From an uncultured Prevotella sp. (GTDB lineage Bacteria > Bacteroidota > Bacteroidia > Bacteroidales > Bacteroidaceae), in assembly GCA_900554545.1 (NCBI GenBank), contig USHW01000007.1, positions 8,204 to 72,203 of the forward strand: a DNA stretch of 64,000 nt, given 5' to 3'. Positions 1-7,287 of this stretch are shown in pieces; positions within the stretch are counted from its first letter, which is position 1, and each line of letters starts with the position of its first letter. Made by a program: the position numbers and the translations under genes. The notes under the pieces were generated by a model. That model did no database searches. It saw only the letters and a list, made by a program, of their open reading frames with translations, and was not told the origin of the DNA.

Positions 1-54
1 CTGATAAATGTGTATAAAATAAGTAAAAAAACTATTTCTATAAATGTTTTTTTG

Positions 55-62
55 TACTTTCG
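55..62 (+). promoter_or_regulatory. possible -7 box for the inositol-phosphate synthase gene
   Basis: TACTTTCG departs at one position from the Bacteroidetes TAnnTTTG box. It lies about 70 bases before the chosen start codon at 134. No clear TTTG -33 element is visible, so this is tentative. Confidence 0.35.
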
Positions 63-133
63 CGGATTGTAAAGCCTATCAGGCGCATATTGAAAAAGAC
101 ATAATCCAACGACATAAAACTCACGGCAAAAAG

Positions 134-1438
134 ATGAAAGAAAACAATGTAAAGCCGGCAACAGGCAAACTTGGCATATTGTGCGTCGGCCTCGGAGCTG
201 TCAGCACCACATTCATGGCAGGCACAATGATGATACGCAAAGGCATGGGCAAGCCCATAGGCTCAATCACGCAGATGGCGAAAATACGCGTAGGGAAGGG
301 TGACGGCAAGCAATACAAGCATGTATCAGACATTGTTCCGATGCCGACTCTTGACGATATCGTGTTCGGAGCGTGGGACATCCTGCCCGGAAACGCTTTC
401 GAAAGCGCGCTCAACGCCGAAGTGCTGAGGGACAGGGACATCTATCCCGTAAAGCAGGAGCTTGAAAGCATACAACCGATGCGCGGCGTTTACGACCCCG
501 ATTACGTCAAGGCCATCGACGGGACATGGGCCAAGGACACACAGCTTACGCGCTGGGAGCTTATGGAACAGGTGCGCGAAGACATACGCACGTTCAAGAA
601 GAAGAACGGATGCAGCCGCGTTGTGGTTGTCTGGGCGGCCTCGACCGAAATTTACGTGCCGCGCGAAGACAGTGTGCACGGCAGCCTTGAAACGCTTGAA
701 GCGGCTATGAAAGCCGACGACCGCAAGCACATTTCACCGTCCATGTGCTATGCTTTTGCCGCCATTTCAGAGGAAGCACCGTTCATAATGGGTGCTCCGA
801 ACACATGTCTCGACATTCCGGCGATATGGGAACTGGCCGAAAAGCACCGCGTTCCGATAGCCGGAAAGGACTTCAAGACCGGCCAGACGATGATGAAGAC
901 TGTCCTGTCGGCTGCCTTCCGCACACGCATGCTGGGAGTTAACGGATGGTTCTCTACCAACATCCTCGGCAACAGGGACGGTCTCGTGCTTGACGTTCCT
1001 GAGAATTTCAAGACCAAGGAAGTGAGCAAGCTCGGCGTGATTGACACCATATTGAGAAAAGAAGAATATCCCGAGCTTTACGGAGACATATTCCACAAGG
1101 TGCGCATCAACTACTATCCGCCGCGCAACGACAACAAGGAAGGATGGGACAACATCGACATATTCGGCTGGATGGGCTATCCCATGCAGATAAAAGTCGA
1201 CTTCCTGTGCAAGGACTCCATACTGGCCGCACCGCTGTTGCTTGACCTCGCCCTGCTGGGCGACCTCGCGGCACGCGCCGGAAAGAGCGGAATACAGTCA
1301 TGGCTGTCGTTCTACATGAAGAATCCGATGCACGCCGACGGCGAAGAACCTGTACACGACCTGTTCCAACAGTACACTATGTTGAAGAACGCGCTCCGCG
1401 AAATGGGCGGATATGAAGCCGATGAAGAAATTGACTGA
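134..1438 (+). CDS. ino1: inositol-3-phosphate synthase (myo-inositol-1-phosphate synthase)
   Basis: This cytoplasmic NAD-dependent enzyme isomerizes glucose 6-phosphate to inositol 3-phosphate, the first step toward inositol phospholipids. The protein has 434 residues from the ATG at 134. It opens with a Rossmann motif (LGILCVGLGAVSTTFMAG) and carries the family signature GKDFKTGQT near residue 250. An in-frame ATG at 44 exists, but it lies upstream of the putative promoter box and adds 30 residues unlike the family, so 134 is preferred. The 3' end overlaps the next gene by 26 bases, suggesting translational coupling. Gut Bacteroidetes are known to make phosphatidylinositol with this enzyme. 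The phosphatidylinositol-phosphate synthase is not in the window and may lie upstream. Confidence 0.93.
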   Translation: MKENNVKPATGKLGILCVGLGAVSTTFMAGTMMIRKGMGKPIGSITQMAKIRVGKGDGKQYKHVSDIVPMPTLDDIVFGAWDILPGNAFESALNAEVLRDRDIYPVKQELESIQPMRGVYDPDYVKAIDGTWAKDTQLTRWELMEQVREDIRTFKKKNGCSRVVVVWAASTEIYVPREDSVHGSLETLEAAMKADDRKHISPSMCYAFAAISEEAPFIMGAPNTCLDIPAIWELAEKHRVPIAGKDFKTGQTMMKTVLSAAFRTRMLGVNGWFSTNILGNRDGLVLDVPENFKTKEVSKLGVIDTILRKEEYPELYGDIFHKVRINYYPPRNDNKEGWDNIDIFGWMGYPMQIKVDFLCKDSILAAPLLLDLALLGDLAARAGKSGIQSWLSFYMKNPMHADGEEPVHDLFQQYTMLKNALREMGGYEADEEID

Positions 1439-2468
1439 CAAGAAGAAACTCTTGCGTATTACATTACAATCGCTGCCAATAGCATTGGCCGCGATTGTAT
1501 TTTTTATCTATGCGTCAACCTTCATGCCGCTTTCGGCTGAAAGGATGGGAAGAAGCGTGGCGCTGGTTGAAAGCGTTTCACACTACGAACTGCTTGCCGA
1601 CGGCAAACCTGTGGCCTTTTTCAGCAACATCAGCGACAGCCTGCAACCGGAGGGGCTGTCGCCGTCAGCCGGCCAGGACGTGGCCGTCAAGACGTACGCC
1701 ACGGCCTGCTGGGTGAACCGCTGGCCGCTGCTGCCTTCGTGCAACGGCATGTTGCTGACCGCCAACAGCGACAGCGCGGCGGAGAAAAGGCTTGCGGCTG
1801 CAAACAGGAAGATGCCAGAAATAATAAGAAAAGCCATCGAATACACACGCACGAGGGTCGAACTATTGGACAGGACGATTGAAGAAACCGGCTATTACAT
1901 GAAGACCCACAACGTGAACGACGACGGCTACAACACCATTGCGGAATATGCGGCAGGATTGGAGCAACGCAAAGCCAAAGCCGAAAAGCTGCTCTCTGCC
2001 CTGACGGCGGCATCGAAACACAGACAGACGGCCATAAGGCTCGTCACCGAATACACCGTAATAAGCAAAGACACGGCTGGAAAAACGCTGCGCACACCTT
2101 GCTCTGTCCTTACCCCCGACCGCACAAAGCCGCTCCGCCTGCTGCAAACCGCCGACCGGACAACGCCTACAGGCGCGGTTCCCCTTTACCTGCACCAGTG
2201 GCTGACGCCGCAACTTGACAGAGGCGACGGCATAGCCACGGCGGCATATCCCGGCTGCCAGCTCAGCAACTACAGGCCGGACAAGGCCAGAACACAGGTG
2301 TCTGACGGTAACGTTGCAGGAAAAGACAGCATCGACGTGCCGCCCGTGCTCGCGCCAGACGGCTCTCCCGTATTCACATCATACGGCCGCCTTGCCGGCA
2401 TTAGCATTGGCGGCAAAGTGGCAAAGCCCGGCGTTGCCGGCTTCGGACTAAACAACCTGCTGCCATGA
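1413..2468 (+). CDS. single-pass membrane protein of unknown function
   Basis: The 351-residue product has a basic N-terminus, one hydrophobic segment at about residues 17-37 and a long extracytoplasmic part. The middle (about 125-200) is rich in Lys, Glu and Ala and probably helical or coiled coil. Near the C-terminus there is a DGSPVFTSYGRLAGI segment that loosely resembles the GDSGSPVF...G.LVGI strand of trypsin-like proteases, but the usual catalytic serine context is absent. I cannot name a family. An alternative start is the ATG at 1422. The gene overlaps ino1 by 26 bases and the lysozyme gene by four (ATGA), so the three are almost certainly one transcript. A role linked to inositol lipids or to envelope turnover is inference from position only. 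Confidence 0.8.
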   Translation: MKPMKKLTDKKKLLRITLQSLPIALAAIVFFIYASTFMPLSAERMGRSVALVESVSHYELLADGKPVAFFSNISDSLQPEGLSPSAGQDVAVKTYATACWVNRWPLLPSCNGMLLTANSDSAAEKRLAAANRKMPEIIRKAIEYTRTRVELLDRTIEETGYYMKTHNVNDDGYNTIAEYAAGLEQRKAKAEKLLSALTAASKHRQTAIRLVTEYTVISKDTAGKTLRTPCSVLTPDRTKPLRLLQTADRTTPTGAVPLYLHQWLTPQLDRGDGIATAAYPGCQLSNYRPDKARTQVSDGNVAGKDSIDVPPVLAPDGSPVFTSYGRLAGISIGGKVAKPGVAGFGLNNLLP

Positions 2469-3664
2469 AAAACATCACCACGATACTTGTCCTTGCCGCA
2501 TTGCTCGTGCTGTCGGCATGTTCCAAGGTAACGCCCGGCGGCAATGCCGTCACAGTAAAAGCCGGATGCACCTACCGCGGAGGAACAGCCGACGGACTGC
2601 CCGACGGCTACGGCGTGCTGGCACGCGGCGACAGCGCCGTTTACAGCGGACAATGGAAAGCAGGAAAGAGGCACGGCACCGCCGCCGTCACCGACCCGCA
2701 GGGACGCACAGTGACGGCAACGTTCAGGGCGGACACCGTTGTGAACGGAACAGTAGCCGACAGCCTCGGCACTTACCAGGGCGAACTTGACAGCCTCTAC
2801 CGTCCCAGCGGCCACGGCATATACCGCGGACGCGACGGCTCTTACTATGACGGGGCATGGCGCGAGGGCAAGAGAAACGGCTTCGGATGCGGTATAACGG
2901 CCAAAGGGAAGGTGCAGACGGGCGAATGGAAGGACGGCGTTTACCGCGGAGAACGCATGACCTACACCGCCGAGCGCATCTACGGCATAGACATTTCGCG
3001 CTACCAGCACGGCAAAGGGCGCAAGAAATACGCCATACACTGGAACAAGCTGCGCATCAACCACCTTGGAAACATAAGCCGCAAGAAGGTCAGCGGCAAG
3101 GTGGACTACCCCGTATCGTTCGTCTATATCAAGTCGACCGAAGGCGCTTCAGTGCGCAACCCCTATTATCTTAGCGATTACCGCTCCGCGCGCAGGTACA
3201 AGATACCCGTCGGCGCATACCACTTCTTCTCGTACACGTCAACCGCTCAGAAGCAGGCTCAGTACTTCCTGCGCCATTCGCGCTTCACGAAGGGCGACCT
3301 GCCGCCCGTCCTCGACGTGGAGCCTACAGCCTGGCAGATACGCAAGATGGGCGGAGTGCAGGCCATGTTCAGCCGCATACGCACGTGGCTCGGCATCGTT
3401 CAGCGGCGCACTGGGGTGCGTCCCATCCTATACGTGAGCCAGCAGTTCGTAAACAAATACCTGCCCGAAGCGCCCGACCTGATGCGCGACTACATGGTAT
3501 GGATAGCCCGTTACGGCGAATACAGGCCCGAAGTGCGCCTCGCCATCTGGCAGCTGTGCCCCGACGGGCGAGTGGACGGCATACGCGGCGAGGTTGACAT
3601 CAACGTGTTCAACGGCTATCACGACGACTTCCAGACATTCCTTAAGAACGAGACGATAAAGTAA
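2465..3664 (+). CDS. MORN-repeat lipoprotein with C-terminal GH25 lysozyme domain
   Basis: The 399-residue protein has a lipoprotein signal peptide ending at Cys19 (VLSAC). Four or five MORN-like repeats follow (about residues 37-162; for example YSGQWKAGKRHG and YDGAWREGKRNGFG). A glycoside hydrolase family 25 domain occupies about 172-395. The GH25 acidic residues are visible: Asp176 (GIDISRY), Asp284 and Glu286 (VLDVEPT) and Asp378 (VDINVFNG), so it should be able to cleave peptidoglycan between MurNAc and GlcNAc. A basic insertion near 182-213 lengthens the first part of the barrel compared with typical GH25. It overlaps the preceding gene by ATGA. Eukaryotic MORN repeats are reported to bind phospholipids, which is suggestive next to an inositol-phosphate synthase but unproven here. 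Confidence 0.88.
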   Translation: MKNITTILVLAALLVLSACSKVTPGGNAVTVKAGCTYRGGTADGLPDGYGVLARGDSAVYSGQWKAGKRHGTAAVTDPQGRTVTATFRADTVVNGTVADSLGTYQGELDSLYRPSGHGIYRGRDGSYYDGAWREGKRNGFGCGITAKGKVQTGEWKDGVYRGERMTYTAERIYGIDISRYQHGKGRKKYAIHWNKLRINHLGNISRKKVSGKVDYPVSFVYIKSTEGASVRNPYYLSDYRSARRYKIPVGAYHFFSYTSTAQKQAQYFLRHSRFTKGDLPPVLDVEPTAWQIRKMGGVQAMFSRIRTWLGIVQRRTGVRPILYVSQQFVNKYLPEAPDLMRDYMVWIARYGEYRPEVRLAIWQLCPDGRVDGIRGEVDINVFNGYHDDFQTFLKNETIK

Positions 3665-3667
3665 GCG

Positions 3668-3775
3668 TAACTCTCTGACAGTCAGCGCATACGCAAAAGG
3701 CCACCTTTTACACGGTAAAAGGTGGCCTTTTGGCTTGCAATTGACGGCCTTTTATACTCCAAAAGACTGTCAATT
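3668..3775 (+). repeat. dispersed 22-bp-period modular element, copy 1 (complete)
   Basis: Complete copy: TAAC at 3668, palindromic CTGACAGTCAG at 3675-3685, then four 15-base modules starting at 3695, 3717, 3739 and 3761, exactly 22 apart. Modules 1 and 2 are AAAAGGCCACCTTTT and its reverse complement. Modules 3 and 4 (AATTGACGGCCTTTT, AAAAGACTGTCAATT) are near reverse complements, the two differences being of the kind that still allow G-U pairs. Transcribed RNA would fold into two adjacent hairpins just after the lysozyme stop codon. Confidence 0.9.
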
Positions 3776-3785
3776 GGACACCCAC

Positions 3786-3843
3786 CCCAATCAAACCAGA
3801 CACCCGCCCCGACCCTCCCGAAGGGAGGGAGATTGATTACATG
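3786..3843. repeat. C-rich tail repeat with CCCTCCCGAAGGGAGGG palindrome
   Basis: Directly after element copy 1 is a tract with the perfect hairpin CCCTCCC-GAA-GGGAGGG (3813-3829) followed by GATTGATTAC. A closely similar tract follows the element copy at 55027-55107. The rest of the interval up to 3887 holds two copies of AACTCCTTTAACTAC and no gene. Confidence 0.75.
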
Positions 3844-3887
3844 AACTCCTTTAACTACCGAAAATAACTCCTTTAACTACAAAAAGG

Positions 3888-4304
3888 CTAAGAGCCATAG
3901 TTCACAATCACCGTTACCTTCACAAGACTGTAGCGCGTGCCTGCCTTTCTTGTAGAATAAGGGCCGTCACACCTCATCACGTAGACACGGTTCTGCCCCT
4001 TGCCGCGCACCGTAAGCACCGTCGTAACGCCGTTTTCGGTGCGCTTTTCGGTGAAGTCGCCCGTGCCCTTCTCGCGCTTGAAGGCTGCCGAGAAGCTGCC
4101 GGCATCGGCGTCAGAGAGTTCGAGCACCTTTACAACCTTCTGTATTTTCCGTGTATTCGGGTCACGCTCCACCGCCGAAGTGAACTTGCTTCGCCCCACC
4201 GACGAGTAATCATCGACAAGCCGGTCGATGCTGTTCTGCCCCAAGGCAGATGCCGCACACCCGGCGATGAACATCAATATAAAAACTATCCTGCGCACCA
4301 TCAT
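3888..4304 (-). CDS. small secreted protein, DUF5024-like
   Basis: The 138-residue product has a cleavable signal peptide (MMVRRIVFILMFIAGCAASALGQ) and a mature domain starting NSIDRLVDDYSSVGRSKFTSAVERD. It resembles the small periplasmic proteins found beside ECF sigma operons in Bacteroides and Prevotella (DUF4252/DUF5024 type). The exact family is recalled from sequence flavour, not verified. It is the last gene of a four-gene reverse-strand run and starts 12 bases after the probable anti-sigma gene. A start one codon later (4301) is possible. Function unknown. Confidence 0.75.
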   Translation of the reverse strand: MMVRRIVFILMFIAGCAASALGQNSIDRLVDDYSSVGRSKFTSAVERDPNTRKIQKVVKVLELSDADAGSFSAAFKREKGTGDFTEKRTENGVTTVLTVRGKGQNRVYVMRCDGPYSTRKAGTRYSLVKVTVIVNYGS

Positions 4305-4316
4305 TGTCGTTTTTAA

Positions 4317-4826
4317 CTATTCCAACATTTCTTCCACCTGCCTGCGCATGTCCGGGTCGTCAATGCTGCCGAGCACGTCAAGCTCGACCTGCTCCACCAC
4401 CGACCGCCGGCCGATGCGGCTCTCTATATGCTCCGCGTCGGCAAGAGCCGCTTCAATGTCGCCCTTGATGCGTCCGAGGTCGTCTATGCGGTGGCCGTTG
4501 TCTATTACATAACTGCCCCCGTAAAGCCGCGCCAGCGCCTTGTCTTCGCGGTAATCCAGATATGTCAGCACCCCGAACAGCAGCACTATGGCAGCCGCCA
4601 CGCCGCACACGGCACGCCATACAACAGGCATGAACCTCGCCCTGCGCCCCTCCGCGGCCTGCATAGAGCCGAAGGCGGCGAACACGGGGCGGTACTTCTC
4701 AAGCTCCTGCGGCAGCCCCTTGCGGCTGAACAGGCTGTAGAGCCTGCGCTCCTCGGCCAGCGTCGTCTCGCCGTCGAAGAAGCGGCGCACAAGCCTTTCA
4801 GTGTCTTTTATTTCCCTGTTATTCAT
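4317..4826 (-). CDS. probable anti-sigma factor or membrane regulator
   Basis: The protein has about 169 residues from the ATG at 4826. An N-terminal helical region of about 60 residues (RLVRRFFDGETTLAEERRLY) resembles the short zinc-less anti-sigma N-termini of Bacteroidetes. One transmembrane helix follows (VVWRAVCGVAAAIVLLFGV, about residues 68-90), then an acidic periplasmic tail. The start chosen overlaps the sigma-factor stop by eight bases, which fits translational coupling; an ATG 15 bases further upstream is less likely. By analogy it would hold the sigma factor at the membrane until a signal arrives. No HxxxCxxC zinc motif is present, so the assignment rests on position and architecture. 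Confidence 0.75.
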   Translation of the reverse strand: MNNREIKDTERLVRRFFDGETTLAEERRLYSLFSRKGLPQELEKYRPVFAAFGSMQAAEGRRARFMPVVWRAVCGVAAAIVLLFGVLTYLDYREDKALARLYGGSYVIDNGHRIDDLGRIKGDIEAALADAEHIESRIGRRSVVEQVELDVLGSIDDPDMRRQVEEMLE

Positions 4827-5301
4827 CTTCCAAACTGTCAAGATAATGTTTCCTCACGGCCATGCGCGCACGGCTTAGCTGCTTGCGCACGGCGGCCTCG
4901 CTCGCGCCGGTCAGCCGGGCTATTTCGTCCATAGGCATACCGTCGATGTGGCGCAGGCGGAGCACCACCTGCTGGGCGGCCGGCAGCGTGTCGATTACCT
5001 TCATGACGTGCGCGAGGGCATCGCCGTCCATGCCCTCCTGGGGCTGCGCCTGCATGGCCGTAAGCTCCAAGGGTACGGTCTGCCTGCGGCGGCGCAGGCG
5101 GTCGACGCAGAGGTTTCGCACGAGGACTTTCGCCAACGGAGCCACCGGGCGGCGCAGGGTGTCGGCCATAAGGCACAGCTTCAGCAGCGCGTCCTGCACG
5201 GAATCCTCCGCGTCGGCGGCACTGCCGAGCAGACCCGTGGCCACCTGAAGCAGCATCGGGCGCATGGCCTCGGCCTCGCGTTGAAAGTCCTCTCGTGTCA
5301 T
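4819..5301 (-). CDS. ECF-type RNA polymerase sigma factor
   Basis: The 160-residue protein has sigma-70 region 2 (GSAADAEDSVQDALLKL, with LVRNLCVDRLRRRR as region 2.4) and region 4 (LPAAQQVVLRLRHIDGMPMDEIARLTG, helix-turn-helix through EAAVRKQLSRAR). Length and the absence of regions 1 and 3 are typical of extracytoplasmic-function sigma factors. It lies 36 bases after the GIN-domain lipoprotein gene and overlaps the probable anti-sigma gene, so the four genes likely form one operon that it may autoregulate. Its regulon cannot be deduced. Confidence 0.92.
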   Translation of the reverse strand: MTREDFQREAEAMRPMLLQVATGLLGSAADAEDSVQDALLKLCLMADTLRRPVAPLAKVLVRNLCVDRLRRRRQTVPLELTAMQAQPQEGMDGDALAHVMKVIDTLPAAQQVVLRLRHIDGMPMDEIARLTGASEAAVRKQLSRARMAVRKHYLDSLEDE

Positions 5302-5337
5302 GTAAAGCGTCTGCCGCCAGTTAAAAGGCGGATGGAT

Positions 5338-6423
5338 TTAGAACTTGTTTAGGCCAGACGTGTCGATATGCGACACGCCTGTGCCTGTAAAATTGGTGTT
5401 GTCAGCCGTGCCTGAGAGCTGGATGTCTATTTGTCCGCTCGTGTCTATATTGATGCTTTGGCAGTCGAGAGCAAGCTTGAAGCGGCCTACTCCGCAACAA
5501 TCGAGCTTGGCCTGTCCGCCGGAATAGCTTACGTCGTATTCGCTACGGCCGTCGATGCTCATGTCAAGAGAGGCCGCCTTGAACTTGCCGCGCAGCACGT
5601 CATTGCCCGAGTTTGCCACGGCTATGCTCTCCGCGGTTATGTCGCCCGCCAGGTTTGACTGCCCGTAATTGGTATATTCAAAGCCGCCGTCAAGCGTGAT
5701 TGCGCCGTCCATGGCGTACAGTCCGTCGTTGACACACTTCAACGACGAGCCTTTTATGCCGCCGTCGAACTTCATCTGGCCGTGGTTGGTGACCTTCGTG
5801 CGGTCTGAAGCAACGTTGCAGTCGTCAATACTAAGCATTCCGTTGTTGGAGATTGACAGCACCGGCGCGGAGATTGACGGCGTTCGGACGGAGCACTGGC
5901 CGTTGTTCGAGATGGAAACGGCGACGTCCTGCCCCTTGCATGATATTCCGTCAACATCAAAAGACAGCGCGCCGTTGTTCACAACGTCAAGACTCTTGGG
6001 CGCGAACTGCCCCGCCTTGAACACCGTGCTGCCGTTGTTATGGATGCTGTTCAGCTCCGGGGCGGTGATGTCAAGCGTCAAAGTGTTAAGCAAATCAACG
6101 GCTGCATTTGCCCCGTTGCCGTATTTCTGCTTTACGACAAGGAGGTTCTTTGACACGTAAAATTCGCTCCTGTCAAGCGCGTCCTTGTCTCCACGCACCA
6201 CCACTTTATAGTCATTACCGCGCGTATAGTTCACAACCACGCTCGTGTTGACCGTTATTCCTGTGAAATCACGCAGGTTGAGGGTACGCTCAACCGTACC
6301 GGTAGACACCACATGTGACTGCTCCACGATATAGCCGGAAGGCAGGTTCTTGTTTGTTCCGCTGCAAGCCGACAGCGAAAACGCCGCCGCACAGGCGGTG
6401 AATAAAATAGTCTTGATGTTCAT
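5338..6423 (-). CDS. GIN-domain (DUF2807) lipoprotein, putative adhesin head
   Basis: The 361-residue protein has a lipoprotein signal ending at Cys20 (FSLSAC). The first mature part (RDFTGITVNTSVVVNYTRG...) matches the start of the DUF2807/GIN domain. The rest is a run of short beta-strand repeats with frequent NNG, SNNG and NDG turns (about residues 120-350), as expected for a right-handed beta-helix. It is likely anchored in the outer membrane or facing the periplasm. It is first in the ECF operon, so it may be the sensor-side or effector protein of that system. Many family members are annotated as autotransporter adhesin heads, but no autotransporter barrel is present. Confidence 0.88.
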   Translation of the reverse strand: MNIKTILFTACAAAFSLSACSGTNKNLPSGYIVEQSHVVSTGTVERTLNLRDFTGITVNTSVVVNYTRGNDYKVVVRGDKDALDRSEFYVSKNLLVVKQKYGNGANAAVDLLNTLTLDITAPELNSIHNNGSTVFKAGQFAPKSLDVVNNGALSFDVDGISCKGQDVAVSISNNGQCSVRTPSISAPVLSISNNGMLSIDDCNVASDRTKVTNHGQMKFDGGIKGSSLKCVNDGLYAMDGAITLDGGFEYTNYGQSNLAGDITAESIAVANSGNDVLRGKFKAASLDMSIDGRSEYDVSYSGGQAKLDCCGVGRFKLALDCQSINIDTSGQIDIQLSGTADNTNFTGTGVSHIDTSGLNKF

Positions 6424-6540
6424 GACATTCCGTTTTAAAATGTTATACGTTTACCCTTATTACGCATGAGAGCCGTATTTGTGACATGGGGGAACGTGTT
6501 TTTTCATGTTTTGAGCGAAAAAACGCGCGGCAAAGTATAA

Positions 6541-6577
6541 TAAAAGGCTGCGCACCCTGCGGTTGGGCGGCAGCCTT
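6541..6577 (-). terminator. intrinsic terminator after the NigD-like gene
   Basis: On the reverse strand AAGGCTGC pairs with GCAGCCTT (6570-6577 with 6544-6551), with further G-C pairs inside, followed by TTTTATTATA. It lies 18 bases beyond the stop at 6595 and separates this transcript from the ECF operon. Confidence 0.75.
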
Positions 6578-6594
6578 CTTGACTGAAATTCTGA

Positions 6595-7287
6595 TTAAAA
6601 AGAGAATGTGCGCGTAAGCGTTCCGTCGTAAGTCTCGATGTCGATGCTCACCTCGTCGCCTGCGGCAGGCTCGATGGGTAGGCGCGACGCGGCAATGCTT
6701 ACGTATGCCTCGGTGGTATAATATTCGGGCACTCCGGCCTGGTCGTGGTACAGGGAAAGGCGTACAAGGCGCGTGCCGTCGTCACGTTCGTCAACGCCAA
6801 GGCATACTATACCGAGCGTCTGGGTGCCATACGAGCCGTCAACAGAGCCGGTCTTCACGCCAAGTTCAAGGTTCAGGTACTTTCCGTTACGGCTCGTCCA
6901 CGAGCTGACGAAGTCCAACGGATCGGCCTTCAGGCCGTCTTCCATCTCTTCAACAGGCACAACCGACGGAACAAGCACCTGCGTAAGGCCGAGAGGTTCG
7001 GCGAGAAACGAACCGTCGTCAGCCTCTACCTTATTATAATATAACAGTGCGCGGTACACCGTGTCGGGACGTTCCATCGAGCTAATCTTTACCGCAGAAG
7101 CAAGGAACATCCGCTCGCCGTCGTCAGTCTCGATGCTTACCACATTGGCATCGGCGTCGGTCTGCGCCTCGACAAAATCTGCACGCATGTTCGACAAAGA
7201 GCCTTCGCCCGTATGGTAGGCTTCATTCTCGCACGCCATAAGCAACAAGGCCAGCGGCAGGAAGATGTGTTTCAGGCAGCGTTTCAT
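6595..7287 (-). CDS. NigD-like lipoprotein
   Basis: The 230-residue protein has a lipoprotein signal (LPLALLLMAC, Cys19) and a two-part beta-rich body matching the NigD-like N-terminal (OB-fold-like) and C-terminal domains common in Bacteroides and Prevotella. Its function is unknown; NigD was first named from a nigrescin bacteriocin locus of Prevotella nigrescens. It overlaps the upstream acyltransferase gene by four bases (ATGA), so the two are coexpressed. That pairing hints at an envelope role. It is followed by a strong terminator. Confidence 0.8.
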   Translation of the reverse strand: MKRCLKHIFLPLALLLMACENEAYHTGEGSLSNMRADFVEAQTDADANVVSIETDDGERMFLASAVKISSMERPDTVYRALLYYNKVEADDGSFLAEPLGLTQVLVPSVVPVEEMEDGLKADPLDFVSSWTSRNGKYLNLELGVKTGSVDGSYGTQTLGIVCLGVDERDDGTRLVRLSLYHDQAGVPEYYTTEAYVSIAASRLPIEPAAGDEVSIDIETYDGTLTRTFSF

